64,000 nucleotides of DNA from assembly GCA_903877645.1 (NCBI GenBank), contig CAIRES010000073.1, positions 124,001 through 188,000 of the forward strand, in the 5' to 3' direction. Origin of the DNA: an uncultured Bacteroidota bacterium. GTDB taxonomy: Bacteria; Bacteroidota; Bacteroidia; Chitinophagales; Chitinophagaceae. Each line of letters starts with the position of its first letter. Within the stretch, counting starts at the first letter, position 1. Below, piece after piece: positions 8,254 to 16,773 of the stretch. The position numbers were made by a program, and so were the translations under genes. The notes under the pieces were generated by a model. The model did not search any database and was not told the origin of the DNA. It was given only the letters and a program-made list of their open reading frames with translations.

Positions 8254-9597
8254 CTAGACCTCCTTCGGTTTCTCGGCGTTCAATGAATTGAGCTTGCGGA
8301 GCATGGGTGCGGCAAAGTAAGTGATACCTACGACTACTATCGTCATGCAGCCACCGAAGACCACGGCGGGTACTGTACCCATGAATTTGGCGGTGATACC
8401 GCTTTCCATGCCACCCAGTTCATTAGACGAGCTGATGAACATAGTATTGACTGCTGCTACACGGCCACGCATACTATCGGGTGTATTCACCTGTAGTACA
8501 GTGCCTCTGATCACCACGCTCACCGCATCAAACATACCGCCTGCCAGCAACATTGCAAATGCAACAAGGAAGCCCCACGACATACGCACACCCAGGAAGG
8601 TACCCCAGGAGGTAACACCAAAGTAACCGCAGTAACCAAAGATGATAGTGGATATGCCAAAGCCTATGATGCACAACATGAGCTTTATACCCGGCTTTTT
8701 CTTCAGTGGCACAAAGGAGAGTATGCCCAATGTGATGATAGACCCTATGCCGGGTGCGGCTCGCATCCAGCCATAGCCTATCTCGCCTACATGCAGTATG
8801 TCTATAGCATAAACAGGAAGCAGGGCTACTGCACCGCCAAAGAGGACAGCAAACATATCAAGTGAAAGCGCAGCAAGTACCAATTGTGTACGGAATACGA
8901 ACCTAAGTCCCTCACCCAGGCTTTTGGAGATGGGCTCTTTGTCTTTTTTCATTATGGCCTGCCGGGGTATGCGCATGATGGATGCCAGCGCAACAAGCTC
9001 AATAACACCAACCGTAATAAGTGCGGTTTTATAACCCAGCGCTAACATGAAACCGCCAAGCAGGGGACCAATAACGGCCCCTATCTGCCAGGAGGTGCTG
9101 CTCCATGTTGTGGCGTTGGGGTACAATTCTCGGGGTATCAATAGCCCTTGCAACGCGAAGGATGCCGGGCCAAGGAATGCCCGTAATGCGCCACCTACAA
9201 AGATGCCTGCGTAAATGAGCCATAATAATTTTTGTGATGAAAACGAGTGCCCCAATCCCGGCCACACCAGGAAAACAAAAAACGCAGAGAGCAGTATGTA
9301 GCCTGCGATGCACTGAACGATAAGCATTTTCTTTTCTTTAAGGTCCACAAAATGCCCGGAGAATAAAGAAAAACCAATGGCGGGGATCACCTCCCACAGG
9401 CCAAGCATACCTAAAGCAAGTTTGTCGTGGGTGAGTTGGTATACATAGTAGCCAATAATGGCGCTTTGCATATTTAAGGCGAGGATGATCCCAAAGCGCT
9501 GCATCAGGTAATTTCTGAACAGCGGGTAGCGGAGGGCCTCGTTTTTAGTAAGAAAAGAGGTGGCAGATGGCAAATAGGATGATTTTGGTTGGGGCAA
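8254..9597 (-). CDS. MFS transporter, DHA3/EntS-like exporter
   Basis: A 12-span major facilitator of about 440 residues, probably a proton-coupled exporter in the inner membrane. The order of segments (RNYLMQRFGIILALNMQSA as span 1, the loop-2/3 motif SGHFVDLKEKKM, central loop PRQAIMKKDKEP, later MRGRVAAVNTMF) is typical of the MFS_3/DHA3 group with EntS-like proteins. The substrate is unknown. There is no ATG near the start. The longest frame begins at TTG 9597, but that TTG is the 3' part of a TATTTTTG -7 box, so the TTG at 9573 (reading PSATSFLTKNEALRYP) is the likelier start. It is divergent from the FtsX permease gene with a very short gap. Confidence 0.9.
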   Translation of the reverse strand: MPQPKSSYLPSATSFLTKNEALRYPLFRNYLMQRFGIILALNMQSAIIGYYVYQLTHDKLALGMLGLWEVIPAIGFSLFSGHFVDLKEKKMLIVQCIAGYILLSAFFVFLVWPGLGHSFSSQKLLWLIYAGIFVGGALRAFLGPASFALQGLLIPRELYPNATTWSSTSWQIGAVIGPLLGGFMLALGYKTALITVGVIELVALASIMRIPRQAIMKKDKEPISKSLGEGLRFVFRTQLVLAALSLDMFAVLFGGAVALLPVYAIDILHVGEIGYGWMRAAPGIGSIITLGILSFVPLKKKPGIKLMLCIIGFGISTIIFGYCGYFGVTSWGTFLGVRMSWGFLVAFAMLLAGGMFDAVSVVIRGTVLQVNTPDSMRGRVAAVNTMFISSSNELGGMESGITAKFMGTVPAVVFGGCMTIVVVGITYFAAPMLRKLNSLNAEKPKEV

Positions 9598-9602
9598 AAA
9601 TA
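9595..9602 (-). promoter_or_regulatory. Candidate -7 box for the MFS gene
   Basis: TATTTTTG on the minus strand fits TAnnTTTG exactly. It overlaps the TTG that begins the longest reading frame, which argues for a start further downstream at 9573. Confidence 0.4.
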
Positions 9603-9626
9603 TTGCATTGACAACATATTTACCGT

Positions 9627-9634
9627 TAAATTTG
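9627..9634 (+). promoter_or_regulatory. Candidate -7 box for the FtsX permease gene (leaderless)
   Basis: TAAATTTG, 7 nt before the ATG at 9642. Initiation at the usual distance would place the transcript start at or next to the ATG. Confidence 0.45.
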
Positions 9635-9641
9635 CTAACAG

Positions 9642-10895
9642 ATGAAGAACATCGCGCAGATAATCAGTACGGGCACAGTTCAGGCTATATTAGAGCTGCG
9701 CTCCAATAAGTTGCGCACGGTACTCTCTTTACTTGGTATTACTATCGGCATTTTTTGTATCATAGCCGTACTTACCGTATTAGACAGTCTCAAGAATAAT
9801 ATACGCAAGGATATGGCCTCCCTCGGCAGCGATATACTGTATGTAGGCCGTTGGCCGTGGATGGATGATGGCGGGGAGTATAAGTGGTGGGAATACTGGC
9901 GCAGGCCCGGCATGACGCCACAGGATGTGAAAGCAATTCAGCAAATACCGGATGTGGGTACGGCCACTTTATGCCTGCGCAATGATGCCCTCACGCTGAA
10001 GCATGACAATAATGATGTGGGCAGTGTAACAGGTTATGCTGTGCTCAATGATTTCGATAAGGTACAGAATATTGAGATCGCCCAGGGGCGCTACCTCTCG
10101 GCATCAGAGTTGGATGGGAGCAGCAATGCGGCCGTACTTGGTGAGCAGGTGACACAAAGCCTGTTTCCGGGCAGTATATCCCCGCTGGGCAAGAGTGTTA
10201 CATTCATGGGGACTAAGTTTATCGTGGTGGGGGTGCTGAAACAAGTGGGGCAAAACATGACCGGCTTTGATTTTGATAACTGCGTGATCTTTCCATATTA
10301 TATGGCTGCCTCGCTGGTCAATGTACGATCGCTGGACTACGACCCGATGCTGGCGGTAAAAGCCGGGAATGATAAAAACCTGGAGGAGGTAAGGTATGAG
10401 GTGGAAGGGGTATTGCGGCGAATGCGCAAAGTGAGGCCAGGCCAACCGGATGATTTCTCCATCAACCAGCTCAGCCAGGTATCGCAAAAGGTAGAATCGT
10501 TCTTCGGGACAGTAGATGTGGTGGCCTGGGTCATTGGCGGGTTCTCGCTTATTGTGGGCGCTTTCGGTATTGCCAATATCATGTTTGTGACTGTGAAGGA
10601 GCGCACCCGTATCATTGGGTTGAAAAAAGCCATCGGGGCTAGGCGTATTTCTATCATGTGGGAATTTTTAATGGAGGCCATTGCATTGTGCCTTATAGGT
10701 GGCCTTATGGGTATCGTCATTGTTTTATTACTCGGGCTCGTTCTTACGTATGCGGTAGATTTTCATGTTACCCTATCCTTCGGCAACTTCTTTATTGGCA
10801 TTTTTGTTTCTATATTCGTAGGGGTTTTATCAGGCTTCATACCTGCCAGAACCGCATCACGGCTCGACCCCGTAGTAGCTATAAGAACTCATTGA
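9642..10895 (+). CDS. MacB/FtsX-type ABC transporter permease
   Basis: A 417-residue permease of the MacB family. It has one N-terminal membrane span (about 22-45, LRTVLSLLGITIGIFCIIAV), a large periplasmic MacB_PCD domain (about 50-275), and three C-terminal FtsX spans (VVAWVIGGFSLIVGAFGIANI, ALCLIGGLMGIVIVLLLGLV and FFIGIFVSIFVGVLSG). The coupling-helix region KERTRIIGLKKAIGARR between the first two C-terminal spans and the ending FIPARTASRLDPVVAIR are characteristic. Such permeases power export or lipoprotein/peptide extrusion with a separate ATPase, which is not in this window. It overlaps functionally with the next gene: the PRTase begins 1 nt after its stop, so the two are co-transcribed. 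Confidence 0.92.
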   Translation: MKNIAQIISTGTVQAILELRSNKLRTVLSLLGITIGIFCIIAVLTVLDSLKNNIRKDMASLGSDILYVGRWPWMDDGGEYKWWEYWRRPGMTPQDVKAIQQIPDVGTATLCLRNDALTLKHDNNDVGSVTGYAVLNDFDKVQNIEIAQGRYLSASELDGSSNAAVLGEQVTQSLFPGSISPLGKSVTFMGTKFIVVGVLKQVGQNMTGFDFDNCVIFPYYMAASLVNVRSLDYDPMLAVKAGNDKNLEEVRYEVEGVLRRMRKVRPGQPDDFSINQLSQVSQKVESFFGTVDVVAWVIGGFSLIVGAFGIANIMFVTVKERTRIIGLKKAIGARRISIMWEFLMEAIALCLIGGLMGIVIVLLLGLVLTYAVDFHVTLSFGNFFIGIFVSIFVGVLSGFIPARTASRLDPVVAIRTH

Positions 10896-10896
10896 T

Positions 10897-11403
10897 ATGA
10901 CAGCTAAAAAAAAGCGTGTACTTCTTCTTGACAAAGAGCGCATCTCTTATAAACTGCAGCGTATGGCCTACGAAGTGTGGGAGCACAACAGTGGTGAAAA
11001 GGAAATAGTGCTGATAGGTATAGCCAAAGGAGGCAAAATACTTGCGGATAATCTATCCGCCATCCTCAAAAAGATCAGCCCGCTGAAAGTGGTATCCATA
11101 TCCATAGACATCAATAAGAAAAAGCCACTGAATAACGCCATAGAATTCAATGAAGACCTTACCGGGCGGGCAGTGATACTGGTGGATGATGTGGTGAACT
11201 CCGGCAAGACAATGATCTACTCGCTGCATAGCATACTCTCTTACGATATTAAAAAATTGATGGTGGCTGTGTTGGTAGACCGCAAGCACAAATCCTTTCC
11301 TATAGCGTCTGATATAGTGGGGCATACTGTGGCTACCACGCTACAGGAGCATATAGAAGTGGAAACCGAAGGCAATGAAATAATAGCAGTGTACCTTGAG
11401 TAG
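10897..11403 (+). CDS. Phosphoribosyltransferase (PyrR/Hpt-like)
   Basis: A 168-residue type I PRTase fold protein. The PRPP loop VILVDDVVNSGKTM sits at residues 93-106 and is complete, so PRPP binding is likely. The N-terminal LIGIAKGGKILADNL matches the first PRTase loop. Overall it resembles PyrR (uracil PRTase or pyrimidine regulator) and hypoxanthine PRTases; the substrate cannot be decided from the sequence. The ATG follows the permease stop by 1 nt, giving translational coupling. The asparaginase gene follows 47 nt later. Confidence 0.88.
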   Translation: MTAKKKRVLLLDKERISYKLQRMAYEVWEHNSGEKEIVLIGIAKGGKILADNLSAILKKISPLKVVSISIDINKKKPLNNAIEFNEDLTGRAVILVDDVVNSGKTMIYSLHSILSYDIKKLMVAVLVDRKHKSFPIASDIVGHTVATTLQEHIEVETEGNEIIAVYLE

Positions 11404-11450
11404 AAAGGGGAGCTACATCCAAATGATCAATTTTCAATTCAAATTATAAG

Positions 11451-12407
11451 ATGTCTTTTACATTACTGATACATGGTGGGGCCGGCAATATCACGCCTGC
11501 AATAATGAATGCGCAGCAGGAAGCTGAATATACAGAGGGGCTGAAGGAAGCGCTGGATAAAGGGTATGAAGTGCTGGCCGGTGGTGGCTCAGCTTTGGAT
11601 GCAGTGGTAGCTGCAATATCCACTATGGAAGATAATCCATTGTTTAACGCGGGGCGTGGTTCCGTATTTACTAAGAAAGGGCTCAACGAAATGGATGCCT
11701 CTCTGATGAATGGAAAGGACCTGGCAGCAGGCGCTGTTGCCGGTGTGCGCAACATAAAGAACCCGATAGTGCTCACACGCGAGGTGATGCTGCATTCCGG
11801 CCATGTAATGCTGAGCGGCAGCGGTGCTACTGAGTTTGCGCTCAGTCATGGTTTTGAGTTGGCGCCCGACGAGTACTTCTTCAACAGGAGCCGATACGAC
11901 CAGTGGCTGGAGATACGGGACACTAATTTCACACAACTGGACCATAAGGGTGATAATCTTAAAGGTGCGCCCCTGCCTAACCCCGGTAATAAATTCGGAA
12001 CAGTAGGTGCTGTGGCTTGTGATGCTGAAGGCAACCTGGCAGCAGGCACATCTACGGGCGGTATGACCAACAAACGCTTTGGCCGGATAGGGGACAGCCC
12101 GGTAATAGGTGCCGGCACCTATGCCAATAATGCTACCTGTGCTATTTCGTGCACAGGACACGGCGAGTTTTTTCTGCGCGCGGTAGTAGCACATGACATA
12201 TCCTGTCTTATGGAGTATAAGAATCTATCCTTGCAGGAAGCCTGCAATGTGGTAGTAAAAGACAAGCTGGTGAAGATGGGCGGTGAAGGCGGCCTCATTG
12301 CGGTAGACGCGCATAACAATTATGACTTCTGCTTCAACTCGGCTGGTATGTACCGGGGGATGAGGAATAGCGAGGGGAAAGAAGTGGTGGCGTATTACGG
12401 GAAATAG
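11451..12407 (+). CDS. Isoaspartyl peptidase / plant-type L-asparaginase
   Basis: An Ntn-hydrolase of 318 residues that hydrolyses isoaspartyl dipeptides and L-asparagine. The proenzyme self-cleaves before the catalytic Thr, seen here as T184 in KFGTVGAVA. Other family marks are the N-terminal LLIHGGAGN, the sodium-loop region NPLFNAGRGSVFT, and STGGMTNKRFGRIGDSPVIGAGTYA in the beta subunit (substrate R and D residues). No signal peptide, so it is cytoplasmic. It is the last gene of a possible three-gene run after the permease and PRTase and ends at a strong hairpin shared with glmS. Confidence 0.95.
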   Translation: MSFTLLIHGGAGNITPAIMNAQQEAEYTEGLKEALDKGYEVLAGGGSALDAVVAAISTMEDNPLFNAGRGSVFTKKGLNEMDASLMNGKDLAAGAVAGVRNIKNPIVLTREVMLHSGHVMLSGSGATEFALSHGFELAPDEYFFNRSRYDQWLEIRDTNFTQLDHKGDNLKGAPLPNPGNKFGTVGAVACDAEGNLAAGTSTGGMTNKRFGRIGDSPVIGAGTYANNATCAISCTGHGEFFLRAVVAHDISCLMEYKNLSLQEACNVVVKDKLVKMGGEGGLIAVDAHNNYDFCFNSAGMYRGMRNSEGKEVVAYYGK

Positions 12408-12427
12408 AAATAACAAAGTATAAGTGT

Positions 12428-12456
12428 AAAGCCCGGACTTTGATGGTCCGGGCTTT
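12428..12456. terminator. Bidirectional terminator between asparaginase and glmS
   Basis: 11-bp perfect stem AAAGCCCGGAC (12428-12438) and its complement (12446-12456), 7-nt loop, between convergent stops; A-rich on one side and T-rich on the other. Confidence 0.85.
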
Positions 12457-12476
12457 AATATTTTGGTAGTTATTAT

Positions 12477-14315
12477 TTACTCCACCGTCACACTCTTGGC
12501 CAGATTACGCGGCTGGTCCACATTGCAGCCACGCATGATGGCGATGTGGTAGGCCAGCAATTGTAGTGGCACTATGGTGATGAGCGGGGAGAGTATCTCT
12601 TCGGTTTCCGGTACTTCAATGATGTGGTCTGCGAGGGCGCGTATCTGTGTATCGCCTTTATGCACCACCGCTATGATCTTGCCTTTGCGGGCTTTTACTT
12701 CCTGCACGTTTGATACGATCTTTTCGTAAGCGCTCTTATTGGTAGCGAGGAATACCACCGGCATGTTCTCATCTATCAATGCGATAGGGCCATGCTTCAT
12801 TTCCGCGGCAGGGTAACCTTCGGCATGTATGTAGGATATTTCTTTCAGCTTCAATGCGCCTTCCAGGGCAACGGGGAAGTTATAGCCACGGCCCAGGTAC
12901 AGGAAGTTGGTAGCGTCTTTATAAATGGCTGCTATTTCTTTTATCTGCGCATCCAGCAGCAGGGTCTCTTCTATTTTCTTAGGTATGTTCTCCAGCTCAT
13001 ACAGTATCTCGCGCAGCTTTGAGGTAGGTATAGTGCCCTTCACCATAGCTATTTGCAAGGCTATAAGGGTGATAAGGGAGATCTGTGTAGAGAATGCCTT
13101 AGTGGATGCCACACCTATCTCAGGCCCCGCGTGGGTATATGAGCCGGCATGTGATGCACGGGCTATTGATGAGCCAATAACATTGCAGATGCCATATATC
13201 AGTGCACGGTTGTCTTTTGCAAGGGTTATGGCAGCAAGCGTGTCTGCAGTCTCCCCTGATTGTGATATGGCGATCACTACATCGCTTTCGCCGATGATGG
13301 GATTGCGGTACCGGAACTCAGATGCATATTCTACCTCTACCGGCACACGCGCCAGGTCTTCGATCAGGTATTCGCCGATGAGGCCGGAATGCCATGAAGT
13401 ACCACAGGCCGTGATGATGAAACGCTCTGCTTTATTGATGCGGTTGATATATTCGTTGAGGCCACCCAGCTTTATCCAACCTTGAGCCGCATTCATGCGG
13501 CCACGCAGCGAGTCTTCTATGGCTTTTGGCTGCTCATAGATCTCCTTCAGCATAAAGTGTTCAAACCCGCCCTTCTCGATCCGTTCAAGTGAAAATTCCA
13601 GCTTCTTGATCTCGTGCGATTTCTCTACGTTGCCCAGCGTACGGATCATATAAGTGCCATCGCGGTTGATGACTGCATATTCCTGCTCTTCAAGGTACAC
13701 TACGTTTTGTGTATACTCTATAATAGGAGAGGCATCGGAGGCTATATAAAATTCATCGTCACTAATCCCTATTACCAAAGGGCTGCCTTTACGGGCGGCT
13801 ATCAGTTGGTCCGGATTGTTTCGGTTAAGCACTACTATGGCATATGCGCCCACCACCTCATTGAGGGCTATGCGCACAGCATTGTCGAGTGTGGTGTTTT
13901 CTTTTTTCTGTACTTCCTCTATGAGGTTCACCAGCACTTCGGTATCAGTATCTGAGTGGAAGGTATACCCGCGCTTGGTCAACTCTTCTTTGATGGAAGA
14001 ATAATTCTCGATGATACCATTATGAATAATGGCCAGGTCGCCGGACTGTGATAGATGTGGGTGCGCATTGCGGTCGTTCGGCTCGCCATGCGTTGCCCAG
14101 CGGGTATGCCCTATGCCTATGTTGGCCATCGTATGGGCAGGGTCTACGATCTTTTCAAGATCGCTCACCTTGCCGGCCTTTTTAAAGACAGTCATAGCTC
14201 CGTTGAGTAGCGCAACACCTGCGCTGTCGTAGCCACGGTATTCAAGGCGCTTGAGGCCCTTGATGAGGATGGGAAACGCCTCTTTTTTACCTATGTAACC
14301 TACAATTCCACACAT
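12477..14315 (-). CDS. glmS: Glutamine-fructose-6-phosphate aminotransferase
   Basis: GlmS makes glucosamine-6-phosphate, the first committed step to UDP-GlcNAc, peptidoglycan and LPS. The 612-residue protein has the N-terminal glutaminase domain (MCGIVGYIG with nucleophile C2, GHTRWATHGEPN), two SIS isomerase domains (ITACGTSWHSG, ISQSGETADT, AEGYPAAEMKHGPIALID) and the canonical C-terminus DQPRNLAKSVTVE. It is the last gene of a minus-strand operon after the GT5-like and DUF4270 genes, 11 nt from DUF4270. No glmS ribozyme is visible in front of it. Confidence 0.98.
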   Translation of the reverse strand: MCGIVGYIGKKEAFPILIKGLKRLEYRGYDSAGVALLNGAMTVFKKAGKVSDLEKIVDPAHTMANIGIGHTRWATHGEPNDRNAHPHLSQSGDLAIIHNGIIENYSSIKEELTKRGYTFHSDTDTEVLVNLIEEVQKKENTTLDNAVRIALNEVVGAYAIVVLNRNNPDQLIAARKGSPLVIGISDDEFYIASDASPIIEYTQNVVYLEEQEYAVINRDGTYMIRTLGNVEKSHEIKKLEFSLERIEKGGFEHFMLKEIYEQPKAIEDSLRGRMNAAQGWIKLGGLNEYINRINKAERFIITACGTSWHSGLIGEYLIEDLARVPVEVEYASEFRYRNPIIGESDVVIAISQSGETADTLAAITLAKDNRALIYGICNVIGSSIARASHAGSYTHAGPEIGVASTKAFSTQISLITLIALQIAMVKGTIPTSKLREILYELENIPKKIEETLLLDAQIKEIAAIYKDATNFLYLGRGYNFPVALEGALKLKEISYIHAEGYPAAEMKHGPIALIDENMPVVFLATNKSAYEKIVSNVQEVKARKGKIIAVVHKGDTQIRALADHIIEVPETEEILSPLITIVPLQLLAYHIAIMRGCNVDQPRNLAKSVTVE

Positions 14316-14326
14316 AGATGAATTGG

Positions 14327-15796
14327 CTATAGTTTAGAATATACTACAAATAGTTTCGGACGGTATAATGTATCGTTGGTATTGCTGTTGCCGTAGCTAC
14401 CCCCTGCTGCTACCAGGTGGAAGGCGCCGTAGAAATCTTCAGTGCCGTTGATGTGCAGGTGCAGCACATCATTGCCTGCGGCAATGGAGTTGATCACCTC
14501 GCGTGGCAAGTCCATCGTGAAGGTCTGTATCGTGGTGGTGGTATGCGTTATGCTATCTGTGTAAGAGACAGGATGTAAATAACCATCCATCACTATAAGC
14601 GGGGTGACACTGGTAAGCGGATACCTGTCTGATAATGTATAAGCAAGTCCTTCAGAGATGCCAGTGGGGTAAATACCATTACCTATCCCCAGTGGATACA
14701 GCCGTTCCGGCAGCAGCGCCCCATTAGGATTAGAGTAGGATAATACGCTGAATCTCAGCTCTGCCTTATTGATAACGCCTTTAGGCAGGCTTTTGATACC
14801 GGGTACTACTACATCAAAGCTGGCGCCGGGCTGGTTTTGCAATGCAATAATAGAATCGTTGGCAGCAGTAGAGTGCAGTAAAGCATTGACCGGTGAGTGG
14901 TTGAAGGATTTGGTAATGTTATTAAAATGCGCGCAAAAGCCGGTATTGAAATAGTAAGGCTCGATCAGCCCGGTATCGCCAACTACATTGCTGACATGAT
15001 AATAGACCAATATGCCCGCCTGTGAATAAATGCTTGAGCCATCAAGCTGAAAATAAGGAATGGCAGTAGCGCTATGCCTGGAGTCTGCAACCCTTACACA
15101 AATGCCATTGAAATTATTCAGGAAATCCTGTGAAGGGTTCGTGCTGGTTGTTGCTGCCTGTGCATTCAAAAGGAGTTTTGTGATCGCAGGTAGTTTCAGC
15201 TTTATACGCAGACCCGGATAATTCTGGGGCAGCACATTAGGATGCAGTCCTACAGAGTCCCTGAGATGATAAACATTGATCGTGGTAGGGTCGCTGAGCG
15301 GATGGTTGATGTCTATAGGCTTTGTGCTGTAATTATAATAGATGGAATTGAGGCCCATAGTATCCAGCATATAAAAAGCCTGGTAAGTTTGGGTGGTACT
15401 CTCGTTTACTGTATCGCCGTAGGTGAAACCACTGTAGGGCAGTATCAGCACTGCGGAGTCGATCACATTACTGTCGGCAGCGGCCAGTATTGCAGGGCCG
15501 AAGTCGGTAGGGATCACCTGGAAATAAGTAGATCCGGTCATTGTTCCGAAGAAAGGATCGTTATATACCCCCACGCCCTGGTATACTGCCAGCCCACCAA
15601 TGTTGGTGCTGGTGATGGTGCTGTCGTCGTAATAAGTATGTGTGATACAAGGCAATGATACAGAATATACACCTACCTGGTTGCCGGCAGGGGATATTTT
15701 TGAATTAAGGATAGTATTTTCCTTACAGCCCTGCACGATGGCTGCCATAAGTAAGCATATAATGATGGCCCTGAGGCTGCGAAAGCGGATATTCAA
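14327..15796 (-). CDS. DUF4270 family outer-surface lipoprotein
   Basis: A 489-residue lipoprotein: a short signal sequence with lipobox ending AAIVQGC (C24), then a long beta-rich region. The N-terminal YSVSLPCITHTYYDDSTITS and NDPFFGTMTGSTYFQ patterns and its place between a GT5-like gene and glmS identify the Bacteroidota DUF4270 family, whose biochemical role is unknown. The start is TTG at 15796; the first ATG in frame (residue 17) would destroy the signal peptide. It sits in one operon with the GT5-like gene (41 nt upstream) and glmS (11 nt downstream), which suggests a link to cell-envelope sugar supply. Confidence 0.85.
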   Translation of the reverse strand: MNIRFRSLRAIIICLLMAAIVQGCKENTILNSKISPAGNQVGVYSVSLPCITHTYYDDSTITSTNIGGLAVYQGVGVYNDPFFGTMTGSTYFQVIPTDFGPAILAAADSNVIDSAVLILPYSGFTYGDTVNESTTQTYQAFYMLDTMGLNSIYYNYSTKPIDINHPLSDPTTINVYHLRDSVGLHPNVLPQNYPGLRIKLKLPAITKLLLNAQAATTSTNPSQDFLNNFNGICVRVADSRHSATAIPYFQLDGSSIYSQAGILVYYHVSNVVGDTGLIEPYYFNTGFCAHFNNITKSFNHSPVNALLHSTAANDSIIALQNQPGASFDVVVPGIKSLPKGVINKAELRFSVLSYSNPNGALLPERLYPLGIGNGIYPTGISEGLAYTLSDRYPLTSVTPLIVMDGYLHPVSYTDSITHTTTTIQTFTMDLPREVINSIAAGNDVLHLHINGTEDFYGAFHLVAAGGSYGNSNTNDTLYRPKLFVVYSKL

Positions 15797-15837
15797 AATG
15801 TAATTTTTTTTGCGCGATAAAGATGACGAAATAAATA

Positions 15838-16665
15838 CTAAGAGTCTGTTAAGCTTTTATAGAGGTCTAACAGGGGTGTTACGTCGTCTTTCCAGGCTTC
15901 TTCATACTTCAGCACTTTCTTATAGCGGCTTGGTTTCAGTTCATCAACTACCTTTTTTTCCATCTTCTCCGATCCGTATACCACTACATCAGCGCTTTTA
16001 CCGGCACCTATAGTAAGGGCGGTATTAGTGCCATCTTTAAAAGGCTCCAGGTCTTTTTCCTTGATCTCGTTGCTGATGAGCGCCTTCTTCATAAAGTTAG
16101 GGTTCAGCTTTTCCTTGAATTGGTTGGACTGAGCTGTGTATATAACCTTAGAATAACCGAAAACAGGCTCTTTTTTATAAGTTGTCTTTAGGTAAAGCGG
16201 TATGAGCGAGGTCATCCAGCCATGACAATGGATGACATGGGGAGGCCAGCCGAATTTCTTAACTGTTTCCAGTGCGCTTTTGCAGAAGAAGATCATGCGC
16301 TCGCCGTTATCGTCAAAGAAATTGTCCTGGTCATCGCGGAAAACTGATTTGCGCTTGAAATAATCCTCATTATCCATGAAATAAACCTGCAGGCGGGCAT
16401 TAGGCAGTGATGCTACCTTGATGATCAATGGATAATCGTCTTTGTCTATGATCACATTGATACCGGAAAGCCTCACTACTTCATGCAGCCGGTGCCTGCG
16501 CTCATTGATAACGCCAAATCTTGGCATGATCACACGTACTTCGAGGCCGGCATCGAAAGTCTTGATTGCCAGCTTATTAAGTATCTGTGCAAAATCAGTA
16601 AACTCTGTATAAGGAGAAAGTTCGTTGGCAATAATTAAAACACGTTTCTTTGTGTCTACAGACAT
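15838..16665 (-). CDS. GT5 glycogen/starch synthase-like protein, N-terminal domain only
   Basis: A 275-residue protein resembling only the N-terminal Rossmann domain of bacterial glycogen synthase (about 480 residues): RVLIIANELSPYT, EVRVIMPRFGVINER, the YFMDNEDYFKRKSVF loop and VIHCHGWMTSLIPLYLK. The ADP-glucose-binding KTGGL motif expected after residue 20 is replaced by TEFTD. The whole C-terminal catalytic domain is missing, and the frame ends naturally at TAA with a charged tail. Glycogen synthesis is therefore doubtful, and a regulatory or different transferase role is possible. This short form is the usual state in this Bacteroidota gene neighbourhood. It is divergent from panC and first of the operon with DUF4270 and glmS. 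Confidence 0.85.
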   Translation of the reverse strand: MSVDTKKRVLIIANELSPYTEFTDFAQILNKLAIKTFDAGLEVRVIMPRFGVINERRHRLHEVVRLSGINVIIDKDDYPLIIKVASLPNARLQVYFMDNEDYFKRKSVFRDDQDNFFDDNGERMIFFCKSALETVKKFGWPPHVIHCHGWMTSLIPLYLKTTYKKEPVFGYSKVIYTAQSNQFKEKLNPNFMKKALISNEIKEKDLEPFKDGTNTALTIGAGKSADVVVYGSEKMEKKVVDELKPSRYKKVLKYEEAWKDDVTPLLDLYKSLTDS

Positions 16666-16773
16666 GCGCTAAAAATTAATTATTAGGGGAAATTATGTGA
16701 AACAGTCTGCAAAATTACGAAAATATTGAATTCCAACCGTACTTTGCAGCACGGAAGGCTAAATAAGTATCGG

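Noticed and set aside
11589-12194. 201-codon minus-strand frame opposite the asparaginase gene
   Set aside because: Shadow of a certain gene; no plausible domain.
14316-14326. glmS ribozyme
   Set aside because: Only 11 nt separate DUF4270 and glmS, and no ribozyme core is present.
16726-16773. Upstream 16-residue extension of PanC
   Set aside because: No counterpart in the PanC family; ATG 16774 gives the normal start.
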